A program made the translations under genes and the position numbers. Of a stretch of 64,000 nt of DNA, positions 16,867 to 25,890 are shown piece after piece. Location of the stretch: NCBI RefSeq assembly GCF_900099835.1, contig NZ_FNKP01000004.1, positions 186,001-250,000 of the forward strand, written 5' to 3'. Within the stretch, counting starts at the first letter, position 1, and each line of letters begins with the position of its first letter. The notes under the pieces are model-generated. The model had not been told where the DNA came from. It saw nothing but the letters and a program-made list of their open reading frames with translations, and made no database searches. The DNA is from Paraburkholderia fungorum. GTDB taxonomy: Bacteria; Pseudomonadota; Gammaproteobacteria; Burkholderiales; Burkholderiaceae.

Positions 16867-17625
16867 AATCAGATCAAGTCCACGCTGGTCCACCATGAGG
16901 ACCACTGGACAGTGCGATATCCATACGATTGGCGGCGGTTTGCCGCGATGTGACGCAATGAGGACATGTGGAGACCGGACACCGGACACTCTGCGATGGT
17001 CCTGGTTGCGTCTGTACGCGCCCTTTCAGCACACGACGCTGGGTGCACCCAGGAAGCCCGATACACCGCGGCGGACATGAGTGTGCTTTGGGGCGGGGGA
17101 ACTCCTGCGGGCCGGTCAGACACCGGAGCACCCGCGATTCCCTGGACGGAAGACAGAACGGTAGGCGCAGCCGTAACCCAAATGCGCAACAGGAATTGCC
17201 CGGCACTTAGCCCGGAAACGCCAACGCCATACGGCGGGCGGACCGAGACGCGAACACGTCAGGCTGGCAGGGTAGCCACAAAGCTGCATGGCGCGGGGGG
17301 CACACGCGCAGCGCGACGGCAGAAATGCCACGCGAACATGTCGGCGGGGGTTTGCGCGTAGCGCAACCACTGGCGGCACAGCAGCAGGTTGGACAGTCGG
17401 ACTGCATGCTCTTCCCATGCAACGGGCTGATCGGATGGAATCGCTAAAGGACAGGAAGGCAGGAAACCCACGTCGGGGTTAAACGGCGAAGCCGCAATGG
17501 ATGCGGCGGGTAGAGCAGGCCCGTGCGGACGGGGTACGGCATCAGGTAGGGATGCTGCGCTCGCGCGGGCTGGATCAGTCAACGGGAAAGCGGTGTTCGC
17601 GAGACGACCCGCATGAGGTAACAGG
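16867..17625 (+). other. 760-bp hairpin-rich region without a credible gene
   Basis: Several frames on both strands stay open because of high GC, but none has a good ribosome site, a recognisable motif or exclusivity. Many short inverted repeats are packed here: CTGGGTGCACCCAG (about 17039), GGTTTGCGC/GCGCAACC (17349-17369), TGCATG/CATGCA (17402-17420), CCGC/GCGG (near 17493), CCCGT/ACGGG (near 17520), GCATC/GGATGC (about 17540-17556). It lies between promoter A with its terminator and the tyrosine recombinase. Candidates: structured RNA, or the recombinase's site cluster. Confidence 0.4.
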
Positions 17626-18768
17626 ATGGCAGCGATACTGAACGTTCGCGCGATCGTCAGCGGCTATGGTCTGTCGCCGGAACTTCGCGACGCATTGCTC
17701 AAACTGTTCGATGAGCATGTCGCCAGCATTCACAGTGCGACGCGCATCAGCAGCAAGGCCCTGTCGATCAAAACTCAGGAGCGGCGCGCGACAGCGCTAT
17801 GCAAGTTCTTTGTCGAACTTCGTGAGGGTGGATTTGCGTTGCAAACGCCTTGGTCACTGAAGGCGAAGCACGTGGACTATCTGGTGCGCGGGTGGGTCGC
17901 AAAGGGACAAAGTGGCGGGACGATCGAAAACAAGCTGACGTATCTGCGTGCCATCGCTAAGTGGATGGGCAAGGCGAATCTTGTCGGCACGCTCGGCGAC
18001 TATGTCGACCGGCGCGAGCACGACCTCGTGCGCAGCTACGTTGCGACCGAGGACCGGTCATGGGAAGCGCACGGCGTCGACGCCGTCGCCAAGATCGAGG
18101 AGATCGCGCGCAGCTGCCCATACACGGCGGTGCAACTGAAACTACAGGCGGCGTTTGGGCTGCGTGTCGAAGAGAGTTTCATGCTGCGGCCGGTCGAGGC
18201 GGTGAGAGACCAGAGGATGCTGGCTGTCACGCGTGGGACTAAAGGTGGCCGGCCGCGCGAGGTTCCGGTCGGCCGCAAGCTGGTCATTCTCGAAGAGGCC
18301 GCGCGTCTGTGTAATGGCGTGTCAGGTTCGACGGTACCCGCGGACCGTACGCTGAAACAGTGGCGCGACTGGTACTACTACGTGCTCGCAAAACATGGGG
18401 TGACGAGAAGCGGGCTGGGCGTGACGAGTCACGGCCTGCGTCACGGCTATCTGCAAACGCTTTATGAGGAGGCGAGCGGCGTTCCGGCGCCGGTCAAACG
18501 CGCTGGTCTGCGTCCTGATCCGAAAGAGCATGAGGAGGCCATGCGGCGGGTGGTGGAAGCGGCGGGGCATAGCCGGGTCACGAAGGCTAATGCATATCTC
18601 TCAACCTTTGCGACGCAGGATCGTCTGCAGAAAACGCTGCCGACGCCAGAAGCGGTACGAGCTGCGCTGAGTACGGCAAATGGCAACAAGAGCCACGCCG
18701 CGAAGGCGCTTGGTATATCGCGACAGGCGCTCTACCGGATTCTCGGTGCGGCGGCCCCGTCAGCGTAG
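17626..18768 (+). CDS. Tyrosine recombinase with C-terminal Fis-like helix-turn-helix
   Basis: 380 residues, ATG preceded by AGGTAACAGG. N-terminal SAM-like helical core, then a tyrosine-recombinase catalytic domain: Arg in FGLRVEES (near 180), Lys in TRGTKGGRPREVPV, HGLRHGY (near 270), AGHSRVTKANAYLS with the Tyr nucleophile near 323. The last about 40 residues (ANGNKSHAAKALGISRQALYRIL) form a Fis-type helix-turn-helix, unusual for an integrase. Plasmid versions may act in multimer resolution or mobile integration. A terminator follows. Confidence 0.85.
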   Translation: MAAILNVRAIVSGYGLSPELRDALLKLFDEHVASIHSATRISSKALSIKTQERRATALCKFFVELREGGFALQTPWSLKAKHVDYLVRGWVAKGQSGGTIENKLTYLRAIAKWMGKANLVGTLGDYVDRREHDLVRSYVATEDRSWEAHGVDAVAKIEEIARSCPYTAVQLKLQAAFGLRVEESFMLRPVEAVRDQRMLAVTRGTKGGRPREVPVGRKLVILEEAARLCNGVSGSTVPADRTLKQWRDWYYYVLAKHGVTRSGLGVTSHGLRHGYLQTLYEEASGVPAPVKRAGLRPDPKEHEEAMRRVVEAAGHSRVTKANAYLSTFATQDRLQKTLPTPEAVRAALSTANGNKSHAAKALGISRQALYRILGAAAPSA

Positions 18769-18886
18769 AGCCGGAATGGGTGCGAAAACAGGCTCTGTTA
18801 TGCACTGAATGCGGTGCAGGCATCCATGCACAATGAAACCTCTCTCAGTTCTGGTGACGGCCCTCGGAAAAACACCAGAATCTTTG

Positions 18887-18912
18887 AAGCCGGCTTACGC
18901 CGGCTTTTTTTT
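18887..18912 (+). terminator. Rho-independent terminator after the recombinase
   Basis: AAGCCGGC (18887-18894), short loop, GCCGGCTT (18899-18906), then T run. Another hairpin, TTCTGGTG / CACCAGAA (about 18849-18881), lies just before it. Confidence 0.85.
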
Positions 18913-18948
18913 CTTCTGAAGAGCAACGTATTTTATTAATCAGACAAA

Positions 18949-19620
18949 TCACCAGCGATTGCGATCTGGCATCGCGTCGATGGCATTCGCGATCCTGTCT
19001 TCGAAAAGGAAGTTCGCGTGTTCGCGCGGTGTCGGAATTCTCGGGAACGACACGTACCGTTCCCCATCAATGTCGAGCCATTTGACCAGCTGAACCAGCT
19101 TGCGGTATCGGGCGGCATCCTTGAGGACCGGATCGATCGGCCAGCTTTCAATGGTGACGATCGAGGCGTCAACGACGCGTTGCGCGAGCATTTTGAAAAT
19201 CGGGCCGCGCTCTTCCCAGTCGCCATCACTGCGCGAGAGCAGGTCAAGGATCAGTTGGGCGTCGCATGCCCCAACTTCCTTCTCGACCAGGTCGCGCAGT
19301 TCCCCAACGGTGACCGGCGGCCTGCTCAAACGGGCATTCCATACGGCCGCACAGCGGGCCATCGCAGTCTTTTCGTCGTCGCCGATCGCTTCCCAGGGCG
19401 TCTGCATGCCGCACACGTCACAGTGGATGCAGACCAGCCGTTCAGTCGGGGGTGTGCCCAACGGTCGACGCATGGTGTCGCCCATGACTGGCTGGTCGGC
19501 GCCGAGCACGAACCGGTCGTAGCGGACGCCGGCGTCGCCTGCCGGGGAGAGGGTCCTTTGAGAGTAACCGAGGGTCGGGCGGCCACCACAATGGTCACAG
19601 GGATAGAGCTGCTCAATCAT
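18949..19620 (-). CDS. Lar-like zinc-ribbon protein, function unknown
   Basis: 223 residues. The N-terminus has the spacing of Lar/restriction-alleviation-like zinc ribbons: LYPCDHCGGRPTL at residues 5-17, VCIHCDVCG near 63-71, and a WNAR motif near 92-95. The C-terminal half is globular and unrecognised (EERGPIFKMLAQRVVDA). Lar proteins modulate type I restriction in phages and plasmids; whether this larger protein does so is unknown. Starts by ATG 19620 without an obvious operon partner. Confidence 0.6.
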   Translation of the reverse strand: MIEQLYPCDHCGGRPTLGYSQRTLSPAGDAGVRYDRFVLGADQPVMGDTMRRPLGTPPTERLVCIHCDVCGMQTPWEAIGDDEKTAMARCAAVWNARLSRPPVTVGELRDLVEKEVGACDAQLILDLLSRSDGDWEERGPIFKMLAQRVVDASIVTIESWPIDPVLKDAARYRKLVQLVKWLDIDGERYVSFPRIPTPREHANFLFEDRIANAIDAMPDRNRW

Positions 19621-19748
19621 TATCTGGCGATAATCGGAATGGAAAACGGATTATTGTCGCAGGTCCGAAAACCGCCAAGCTCGAATTACTGTAATGAAAC
19701 TTATTTTGAGAGTTTGTCGATATTACGACACCGGAACTGGAAACGCGT

Positions 19749-20287
19749 TTAACAAACTGTTATCAAGCAACCGGCCAGCGTTATTTTTCCGACCCGGCGC
19801 ATCAATACGTCGCCAGTGGTGAATTGCTGTTCATCTGCTTCGCTTCTTTTGACGACGCGCACCGCGCGGGGGGGCCTGGTCAAACCGGGCTGGTCGCCCG
19901 ACGAGAGCGCTTCAACCCACTCGCCGTGCTGCTTAAAGAAAAACGGGATATCAGCGGCTGCGCACTGATCGCGCGACGACCGCGTCCAGGCTGGGGTGCA
20001 TCGGTCACGCGCGCTGGCCGCTTTCGCCGCCAACGATCATCCAGTGGATCTGGCCGAGATACGGGGAAGGCAGACTCACCTCGCCGAGCAGAGGTTTCAT
20101 TCACAGAAGGCGTACACACGCGCGCAGACTGGCCAGCTTGGGGATGTCGCGATGGGCCTCCTCCTGATTGACTACCGCGCCGCCAATCCTGACATTCGCC
20201 GTCCATCTGCCCGGAAACAGTCAACTGCGCGACACCACGTACGATGTCTTCAACGCGTTTGGTCAACAGCAAATGATCAACGTGCGG
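19749..20287 (-). pseudogene. DUF5131 (Gp37-like) pseudogene, C-terminal part
   Basis: Reading the minus strand from 20287, three frames must be joined: PHVDHLLLTKRVEDIVRGV, then ANVRIGG plus NQEEAHRDIPKLASL ending at a TGA, then MKPLLGEVSLP with IHWMIVGGESGQ, then SSRDQCAAADIPFFFKQHG and VLMRRVGK. These are consecutive blocks of the DUF5131/phage Gp37-like family. At least two frameshifts and two stops make it dead. Its N-terminal half lies at 26810-27130, so the gene was split by about 6.5 kb of inserted DNA. Confidence 0.8.
20281..20287 (+). repeat. 7-bp direct repeat at left junction of the island
   Basis: CGTGCGG, also present at 26810-26816 on the other side of the insertion. The two halves of the DUF5131 reading frame meet exactly at this heptamer, as expected for a target duplication or a recombination site. 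Confidence 0.5.
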
Positions 20288-20406
20288 GGAAACCGAATTT
20301 GTAAGTCTGGGCTCAGTGAGACTAGCCGAAACGTGAAGAAGTCGGTGGCGGATTCAACCGGTCGGTGCAACACCTAGAATCTGCGTTAGCAGCGGAGGTG
20401 TTGCAA

Positions 20407-20620
20407 ATGAAACAGCGACCGAGAATTTATTACTCTGAGACCCAGAAAGCGCTGATGTGGGACCGATGGCGCAAGGGCGATACGATTCATCAGATTGCCA
20501 AACTGTTTGATCGGGGCCATTCTTCGATTCAGCGAATACTATCGGAGAACGGTGACATCCAGCTGCTGCAAAGGCACCGTGCGCCACAGGCATCGACGCT
20601 CGCGGAGCCGGAACAGACCG
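20407..20620 (+). pseudogene. IS30-family transposase, 5' remnant
   Basis: ATG 20407 starts MKQRPRIYYSETQKALMWDR, followed by a helix-turn-helix (IHQIAKLFDRGHSSIQRIL) and TLAEPEQ, the DNA-binding N-terminus of IS30-type transposases. Homology is lost after about 70 residues; the DDE domain is missing. The IS left end (GTTGCAA-type terminal sequence, about 20366-20406) is just upstream. It lies at the left edge of the island and may mark how the island arrived. Confidence 0.8.
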
Positions 20621-21065
20621 CCCGTTCAAGCTGCCGGACGTATGCCCGGCCCGTCTGACCTATCGCCGCCGCTATCTTCTAGAAAGGTTAATTCACGGCG
20701 TTGATCGGTGCCGGGAACCATTCACCTTTGCCGCCCATAGAGATCATCGAGTGGAAGAAGCTGTTCTGCTCGACGGATATAGCGGCACTACGTTTACGTT
20801 TGTGCGAATCTTCGCTGTCCGGGCGCTCAGCATAGCGGCTCGCGGTAGTTTATTGCGATTACCGGCCTTGTGTGAGGCGACTGGCGTGAAGATGCACTCA
20901 CGTGCAGACTCTTTTATAGGCCCGATTCGGGCATTCTCAGTAAAAAATTTAAGCCAATCCAAAATGCATATCCAATGCTTACAGCATAAACTGCACCAGT
21001 CTGATGAATTAGAGTATTTTTTCAAATTCATTGGATTGACAGGGGGTTTTCTGAGTGTCAAATTT
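20621..21065. other. Accessory intergenic DNA, no gene called
   Basis: GC content drops visibly from about 20900 on. Frames of about 105-110 codons exist on both strands but lack ribosome sites and recognisable content, so none is called. Confidence 0.4.
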
Positions 21066-21100
21066 AATCAAAATTTGTTTGATTAAACTTTAATTAGTTT
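21066..21100. promoter_or_regulatory. AT-rich operator/promoter of the peptide operon
   Basis: Two adjacent inverted repeats: AATCAAA (21066-21072) / TTTGATT (21078-21084), and AAACT (21085-21089) / AGTTT (21096-21100). They precede the 24-codon gene by about 80 bp; a CCTCGG/CCGAGG hairpin (about 21129-21166) lies between. Confidence 0.5.
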
Positions 21101-21180
21101 GTAAGTTGTCCAAAGGAGATTGCTGAATCCTCGGCAGCATCTCTCGGCTTCACTTTCATCCGAGGTCTCAAGGAAAAGAA

Positions 21181-21255
21181 ATGAAAACTCAGCGTCAATT
21201 TAAAACTAAGTCGAAACAGAAATCGCACTTCGCTATGTTCTCATTGGATGTCTAG
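21181..21255 (+). CDS. 24-residue peptide, candidate precursor peptide
   Basis: Encodes a 24-residue peptide that starts MKTQRQFKTKSKQKSHF and ends AMFSLDV, with a strong AAGGAAAAGAA ribosome site. The first two thirds are rich in Lys and Gln, the last third is hydrophobic with a single Asp, a leader-plus-core look. A GC-rich hairpin (21268-21289) follows, then two paralogous TPR-type proteins and an MFS exporter in tight overlap. That order fits a ribosomally made, exported peptide (bacteriocin or signal). No homologue is known to me; it could also be a leader peptide. Confidence 0.5.
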   Translation: MKTQRQFKTKSKQKSHFAMFSLDV

Positions 21256-21267
21256 CATTTGATCACG

Positions 21268-21289
21268 GGCGGCGACCACGCTCGCCGCC
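21268..21289 (+). terminator. Intercistronic hairpin, possible partial terminator
   Basis: GGCGGCG (21268-21274), eight-base loop, CGCCGCC (21283-21289), followed by TTCATTCC. In precursor-peptide operons such a hairpin after the peptide gene often limits expression of the downstream genes. Confidence 0.45.
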
Positions 21290-21400
21290 TTCATTCCTCG
21301 CTCAGCGAAAAACGATGAACGTCAAAACATTAAAAGAATCGATTCATAGCCTTTCTTGAATTTGACTGATGGCGGAATATCTCATTTATACGGTGACGTA

Positions 21401-22585
21401 ATGCTTTTTGCCGGAGAAATGCTTAAATCAGAGGTGGAAAACGTTCCATTCTGGTTTCAACGCCATTTCCCGCTTGATTACCGGACTGAGATTACCAAAG
21501 AGACCCGCCTGTTCCAGTATGCGGTACAGCAGCCAAGTGCGCTTCCAGCGGCACTAGCATCGCCCAGTTGGGATGCCTTGGTTCACCGATGTAAAGACTG
21601 GCATCTCCTTTCGTTTGAGTCGGCACAGCTCGTCATAAGAATATTATTCTTACTTGGTTTCTATGGGCACGCGATTGATCTGCTGCAACGAGATGCGCGC
21701 GTACACCATGCGGCGCCGGGTTGGAGTTCTCTTATGGTAGCTGCTGCAAAAGTAAAAATCTATCGATCAGGTTTTCTATCCGATGGGGAAATGTCTGATG
21801 TCGTTGAATCTTTGAACAAATGCGTTATTGAAAAAGGCGCGTCGCTTCGTACTAGATTGTCTGCGCATCAACATCTTTTTTTAATTTATCTTACAGATTT
21901 CAAAGACCTTCAGAGCGCCACGCGGCATATAACAGCCGTCGAGCAGATGCTGATCGAACTGGATGGAGAAATGTCCACATTCGAGCGAAGCGTTCGTGTC
22001 AGTAGTTGGTACCGTGCTGCCGCAATGATTCCATTTGCGAAACGCGACCATTCGGATACGCGCGCGTACATGGCGTCATCTGAATCAATCGCGACCGGGT
22101 TGCAACCTACAAACGAGTTTGAGCGGCTGATCAAGCAGGATTTGTTGTATTCCATCTATGAAAGCTCTATGAAGGCAGCTCTCGGTAGTGGCGAGATCGC
22201 GAAAGCCCGCGAGCTTGCAACGCAGCAAACCAAACGATTCCCGTTTGATGTCGCTGCTTATTTCGAACTCGGTGAGGTGTGTGTAGAAGATGGTGACACT
22301 CGGGCGGCTGCGTCTGCGTTTCATCGTGCCGCCATGTTTGGACCGCCGGGCACCGCTCACGCGTACTTTATGTCGGCTCAATGCTATCGAGATCAAAATT
22401 TGCCGACTCATGCCTTGCGTTGCCTTGACGCATGCCTGCGTGTCGATGAGTTAGCCATCAGCGCTTCAGATGAGCTGGAGGAACTTGCAGACGAAGCCTT
22501 TCCCTTCCTCCGTGAATGCGGGAAAAACATGAGTGGCTTGATACCGGATCGGTCGACAACAACTAATTTGGAGGGGGCGATATGA
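21401..22585 (+). CDS. TPR-type helical protein of the peptide operon, copy 1
   Basis: 394 residues from ATG 21401; a TTG at 21356 would add 15 residues but has no ribosome site. The protein is all-helical. The C-terminal third carries TPR-like units (AAYFELGEVCVEDGDTRAAA, AYFMSAQCYRDQNLPTHALR). The same region and overall layout recur in the next gene (AIRWSELGDCQYDIGDIDNA, ANFMIGQCHETMGFYVDAE), so the two are paralogues that may pair. No catalytic motif is seen. Low GC compared with the backbone suggests recent transfer. Stop overlaps the next ATG (ATGA). Confidence 0.65.
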   Translation: MLFAGEMLKSEVENVPFWFQRHFPLDYRTEITKETRLFQYAVQQPSALPAALASPSWDALVHRCKDWHLLSFESAQLVIRILFLLGFYGHAIDLLQRDARVHHAAPGWSSLMVAAAKVKIYRSGFLSDGEMSDVVESLNKCVIEKGASLRTRLSAHQHLFLIYLTDFKDLQSATRHITAVEQMLIELDGEMSTFERSVRVSSWYRAAAMIPFAKRDHSDTRAYMASSESIATGLQPTNEFERLIKQDLLYSIYESSMKAALGSGEIAKARELATQQTKRFPFDVAAYFELGEVCVEDGDTRAAASAFHRAAMFGPPGTAHAYFMSAQCYRDQNLPTHALRCLDACLRVDELAISASDELEELADEAFPFLRECGKNMSGLIPDRSTTTNLEGAI

Positions 22586-23835
22586 CGACCAACTCTCTTC
22601 TTGCTCAGCTTTTCGATAGTTACGCTACGCTGGAATTTCCGAATCGAGCGCCGATCCACGGATATGCGCCTGCCCTCACCTACGCGCGCTTCGAGGATCC
22701 CACAAGTTCTCCTCGCGGACTTCAGCGCATGATGCCGGCTAGCTTTCGTGTCGAATTAGCAAAGGCATTTCCGGCAGCACCGATTGCCCTGCTTGACCCT
22801 CGGGAGGTTGCAGCTATCCATCGGAGCGACCGGTGGGCACACCTCTGCGACATGCTGGATAGATTTGGGGGCATCACAATTGAAGAAAGGACCGTCCTAT
22901 TTGCCCAGCTTCTGTCTTTAGGTTTCCATAGGATCGTGCTCGACCTTTCAACCTCTGCGCCAATTAAAGGATCAAACGAGGATATCGCTATACTCCAATA
23001 TCAATATGCTGTTGCAAACGCGCGGTATGCGTTAACAAATGACGGTGAAGAAGTCGGGTATACGCCGTCGGAATTTGAACTTATCGCCAATCGCGCACCC
23101 GAAGGATCAAGACTATCAGTCAATGCCTGCATACATATGCTTGTGCAGAATGCTCGTCATCAAAGTAACGTTGAGGTGGCAGCACTGTGGGCCGCTAGGG
23201 CAGAGAAAAACCTGCAAAAATTCGAACTAACTAACGACATCTTCGATTCAAATCTTCTTCGAAGCAGATTCTATCGAGCTTCATCGTTCATCCCGTTTAT
23301 GATGGATGAAAAAGACGAATGCGTTCGCGTTATGGAACTTGCCGAAGAACATGCGAGCCGTCTCGAGGCAATGGACAGGAATTTGGTTGAAACTATTCTA
23401 TGCAGGGAGAACTGGCTACCTTTGCTTCAAAGCCGTTCGAAAGAGGCCAGATTCACAGGTGACTTACGCGCAGCGCTTGAGAGGCTTGCTCGCAGTACAA
23501 AAATCGACCCGCTCGACGCCATTCGCTGGTCAGAACTAGGCGATTGTCAGTATGACATCGGTGATATTGACAATGCACTTCGTTCATTTAACGTAGCGGC
23601 GTCACTGTCACCTCCGGGTGGCGCTTACGCGAATTTTATGATCGGTCAGTGTCATGAAACAATGGGCTTCTACGTCGATGCGGAAAACGATTACCTCGCG
23701 TGCATATCTCTTGATCCTCTATGCATTTCTGCGTATGAATGTCTTGTCTCAATAGGGGAAAAGACAGGCGATTCTGCATTATCGTCCTGGGCGATTAAGC
23801 AGATTAATGAACTGGCGTGCTCCTCGGATGAGTGA
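22582..23835 (+). CDS. TPR-type helical protein of the peptide operon, copy 2
   Basis: 417 residues, preceded by TTGGAGGGGGCG and overlapping the previous stop by 4 bp. N-terminal part unique (FDSYATLEFPNRAPIHGYAP); residues about 95-290 are helical with SSFIPFMMDEKDECVRVME, comparable to AAMIPFAKRDHSDTRAYM in copy 1; the C-terminal about 110 residues hold TPR-like repeats. Function unknown: possible modifying-complex scaffold, peptide receptor, or immunity partner. Overlaps the MFS gene by 8 bp. Confidence 0.65.
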   Translation: MTTNSLLAQLFDSYATLEFPNRAPIHGYAPALTYARFEDPTSSPRGLQRMMPASFRVELAKAFPAAPIALLDPREVAAIHRSDRWAHLCDMLDRFGGITIEERTVLFAQLLSLGFHRIVLDLSTSAPIKGSNEDIAILQYQYAVANARYALTNDGEEVGYTPSEFELIANRAPEGSRLSVNACIHMLVQNARHQSNVEVAALWAARAEKNLQKFELTNDIFDSNLLRSRFYRASSFIPFMMDEKDECVRVMELAEEHASRLEAMDRNLVETILCRENWLPLLQSRSKEARFTGDLRAALERLARSTKIDPLDAIRWSELGDCQYDIGDIDNALRSFNVAASLSPPGGAYANFMIGQCHETMGFYVDAENDYLACISLDPLCISAYECLVSIGEKTGDSALSSWAIKQINELACSSDE

Positions 23836-25057
23836 ATACAAATTCTACACTCTGCTTGTATCGAGATTGCTGACTACAGCAGCGAACCAAGGTACAACAC
23901 CTTTTTTAGTATTATTGCTTGCGGCAGTGTTTCACTTTACGGCTGCAACTGCAGTCGCAGCCGTAGGCGCCATGTTGCTGCTTGGACGCTTTCTAAGCGT
24001 TCCGACAGGTACGTTAATTGATCGATTTGGTGCAAGGAAGGTCGTTTTGCTATCCTTGCTCTCATCTTTCGTATCATACGTCTTTCTTTCATGTGCTACG
24101 AACCATCCGGGAAGCTACGTTCTCCTCGCCCTGTTTATAGTTTTTCGGACCATCGGGCTCGCATCTCAACTTATCGGCTTTCGAGTCATCGTTGCCAAAT
24201 ACACATCAGATGAAAAGATTTCGTCGCGGGCCAGTTGGGCTGGTTCGGTGGTCAGTGTCGGCACGGTTCTCGGCGCAACCATAGCCGGGCCAATGGTTGC
24301 CGCACAAAATTATTTCCTGCTGTGCTTTGTCGCAGCAACGTGCGAGTTAATTTCAATAGCTTCGATGGTGGTCGCTACACGTGATTTGGATTTTTCTACC
24401 CGAAGTGCGCATCGCAATGATGTCGCGCAAACGAAACTGAGCGACCCCGAGTCACTGCGTGACTTTCTTTACGTAACAGCGGTCACTGCCTGTTTGCTGC
24501 AGGTGATTCTTTTAACATTGGCAACGTATTTAAAAGTAGTCCATCATCATGCGGAGTTTGCGTCAGTGTTTTATGGAATTCAGGCGGCGGCGCTGATGCT
24601 ATTGTTACCTCTTGCGGGAAAAGTGTTTAAAAAATCTTCACTTTCGGAATCGTACGCCCTTTATTCGCTGGGGACTATTGTGCTATTCGCGGGTATTGCA
24701 GCTGTAGGGCTCGCACACACCGTTAGCGGTTTGGTTGCCGTGGCGATACTCGGATTCGCGGCCGTGCTGTCCCAGCTCCTCGCTACGCCGACTGCGGATT
24801 CATTTATTGTCCGTTCTGTTGGCCGCCACAACATTGGCCAAGTCTACGGTCGCGTTAGCAATGCGTTTGCGATAGGGAATCTCGCGGGTATCGGAATTTC
24901 TGCGGCAATGTTATCAATGATCGCTAACGCGCGGTGGTTACCTATCGCGTATCTGGCGATTGGCACCGTGGGTATCGTTGCCACTGGCTTCCTTGCACAT
25001 AAAGGTAACCGACGATTGGCTAGTGCGTTGCGCAAGAACTGCCGGGAAACAGTTTGA
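23828..25057 (+). CDS. MFS transporter (exporter) of the peptide operon
   Basis: 409 residues with about twelve membrane spans. I use ATG 23828 (MSEYKFYTLLVSRLLT), overlapping the previous stop by 8 bp. The MFS motif A between spans 2 and 3 is present (GTLIDRFGARKV). A long hydrophilic loop in the middle (about residues 190-215) separates the two six-span halves. As last gene of a tight four-gene set with a small peptide, an export role for the peptide product is the natural inference; substrate not shown by sequence. Confidence 0.8.
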   Translation: MSEYKFYTLLVSRLLTTAANQGTTPFLVLLLAAVFHFTAATAVAAVGAMLLLGRFLSVPTGTLIDRFGARKVVLLSLLSSFVSYVFLSCATNHPGSYVLLALFIVFRTIGLASQLIGFRVIVAKYTSDEKISSRASWAGSVVSVGTVLGATIAGPMVAAQNYFLLCFVAATCELISIASMVVATRDLDFSTRSAHRNDVAQTKLSDPESLRDFLYVTAVTACLLQVILLTLATYLKVVHHHAEFASVFYGIQAAALMLLLPLAGKVFKKSSLSESYALYSLGTIVLFAGIAAVGLAHTVSGLVAVAILGFAAVLSQLLATPTADSFIVRSVGRHNIGQVYGRVSNAFAIGNLAGIGISAAMLSMIANARWLPIAYLAIGTVGIVATGFLAHKGNRRLASALRKNCRETV

Positions 25058-25890
25058 ATTCTAGGACAGTTCGCCGGTTGTTGCGTTCCACTCGCTCGCT
25101 TTTCTGTTTGCTTCGGTTTGACAATCATCCAGGGTCCGGTCTGACGAGCGTCATCGCGGATGCGCACGAGGATCAGACTTTGATCTTCGACCGCAACAGA
25201 TCAATTGAAGGTGGTTTGATTATCTTGCAGTAGGAGCGACTTAAGCTGTCCAAGCGTTCCGGGATATGGCTCCCACGTCGACAAACCGTAGTAAGCCTCG
25301 ACCAATCTTTCAACCATCGCTCCGAATACCATGGCGCTCCTATGTGATGGGGGGGGCGGAAACTTTCTGTGAGGAGGAAATGCTGGGGCGACAAGACCAG
25401 TGCAAAACCAACTGCTTTCCAGAAACCTTTTACGATCTCCTCCTGTCACAACCGATGTGACGGAAATAATCTTGAAGTTCGGAAGCACAGACGGTGCAAC
25501 AGAATCGACTGGCTGAATCGAAAAAATTGAATACCGCGATAGCTAGAACTTTCGGATAGTATCCGTGCAGAATTTGGCCTAGAACGATCCAGCCGTCCAA
25601 ACAGGGAAGTCCAAAGAGCGTACCGACACTCGTCGAGCATCGCTTTCTCGGCATATTCGCTCTGTCACCTACACACAGAGGTACTGCCATGCGATCCGCA
25701 ATGGCCGGCAGACCTCCGGTGCGCACGTGGCACGATTTTCACCGATTTGCGCGACACCGTCGACCGTCCGTTGCTGCCCGACCGGTGCCTGACGAGGTTG
25801 GATCCAGTCGACCCGGAGCGGACGATGAGCATTCCCCGCATCGGACATTCAAAAAGGCGACGTTGGCAACCTTGGACGGTTCGGTGAACC
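25058..25890. other. 830-bp accessory region, no gene called
   Basis: Frames of 64-98 codons occur on both strands without ribosome sites or recognisable motifs. One minus-strand frame near 25430-25726 has several cysteines (FCCTVCASE) and might be a decayed gene, but I cannot support it. Confidence 0.35.

Noticed and set aside
16966..17582. Overlapping frames of 100-131 codons on both strands
   Set aside because: Mutually overlapping, no ribosome site, low-complexity composition; explained by high GC and hairpins.
21315..21359. 14-codon frame MNVKTLKESIHSLS before the first TPR-type gene
   Set aside because: Weak ribosome site and too short to separate from chance; noted because a second peptide gene would fit the operon.
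25173..25726. Minus-strand frames of 64-98 codons, one cysteine-rich
   Set aside because: No ribosome sites, overlapping one another, no family resemblance.
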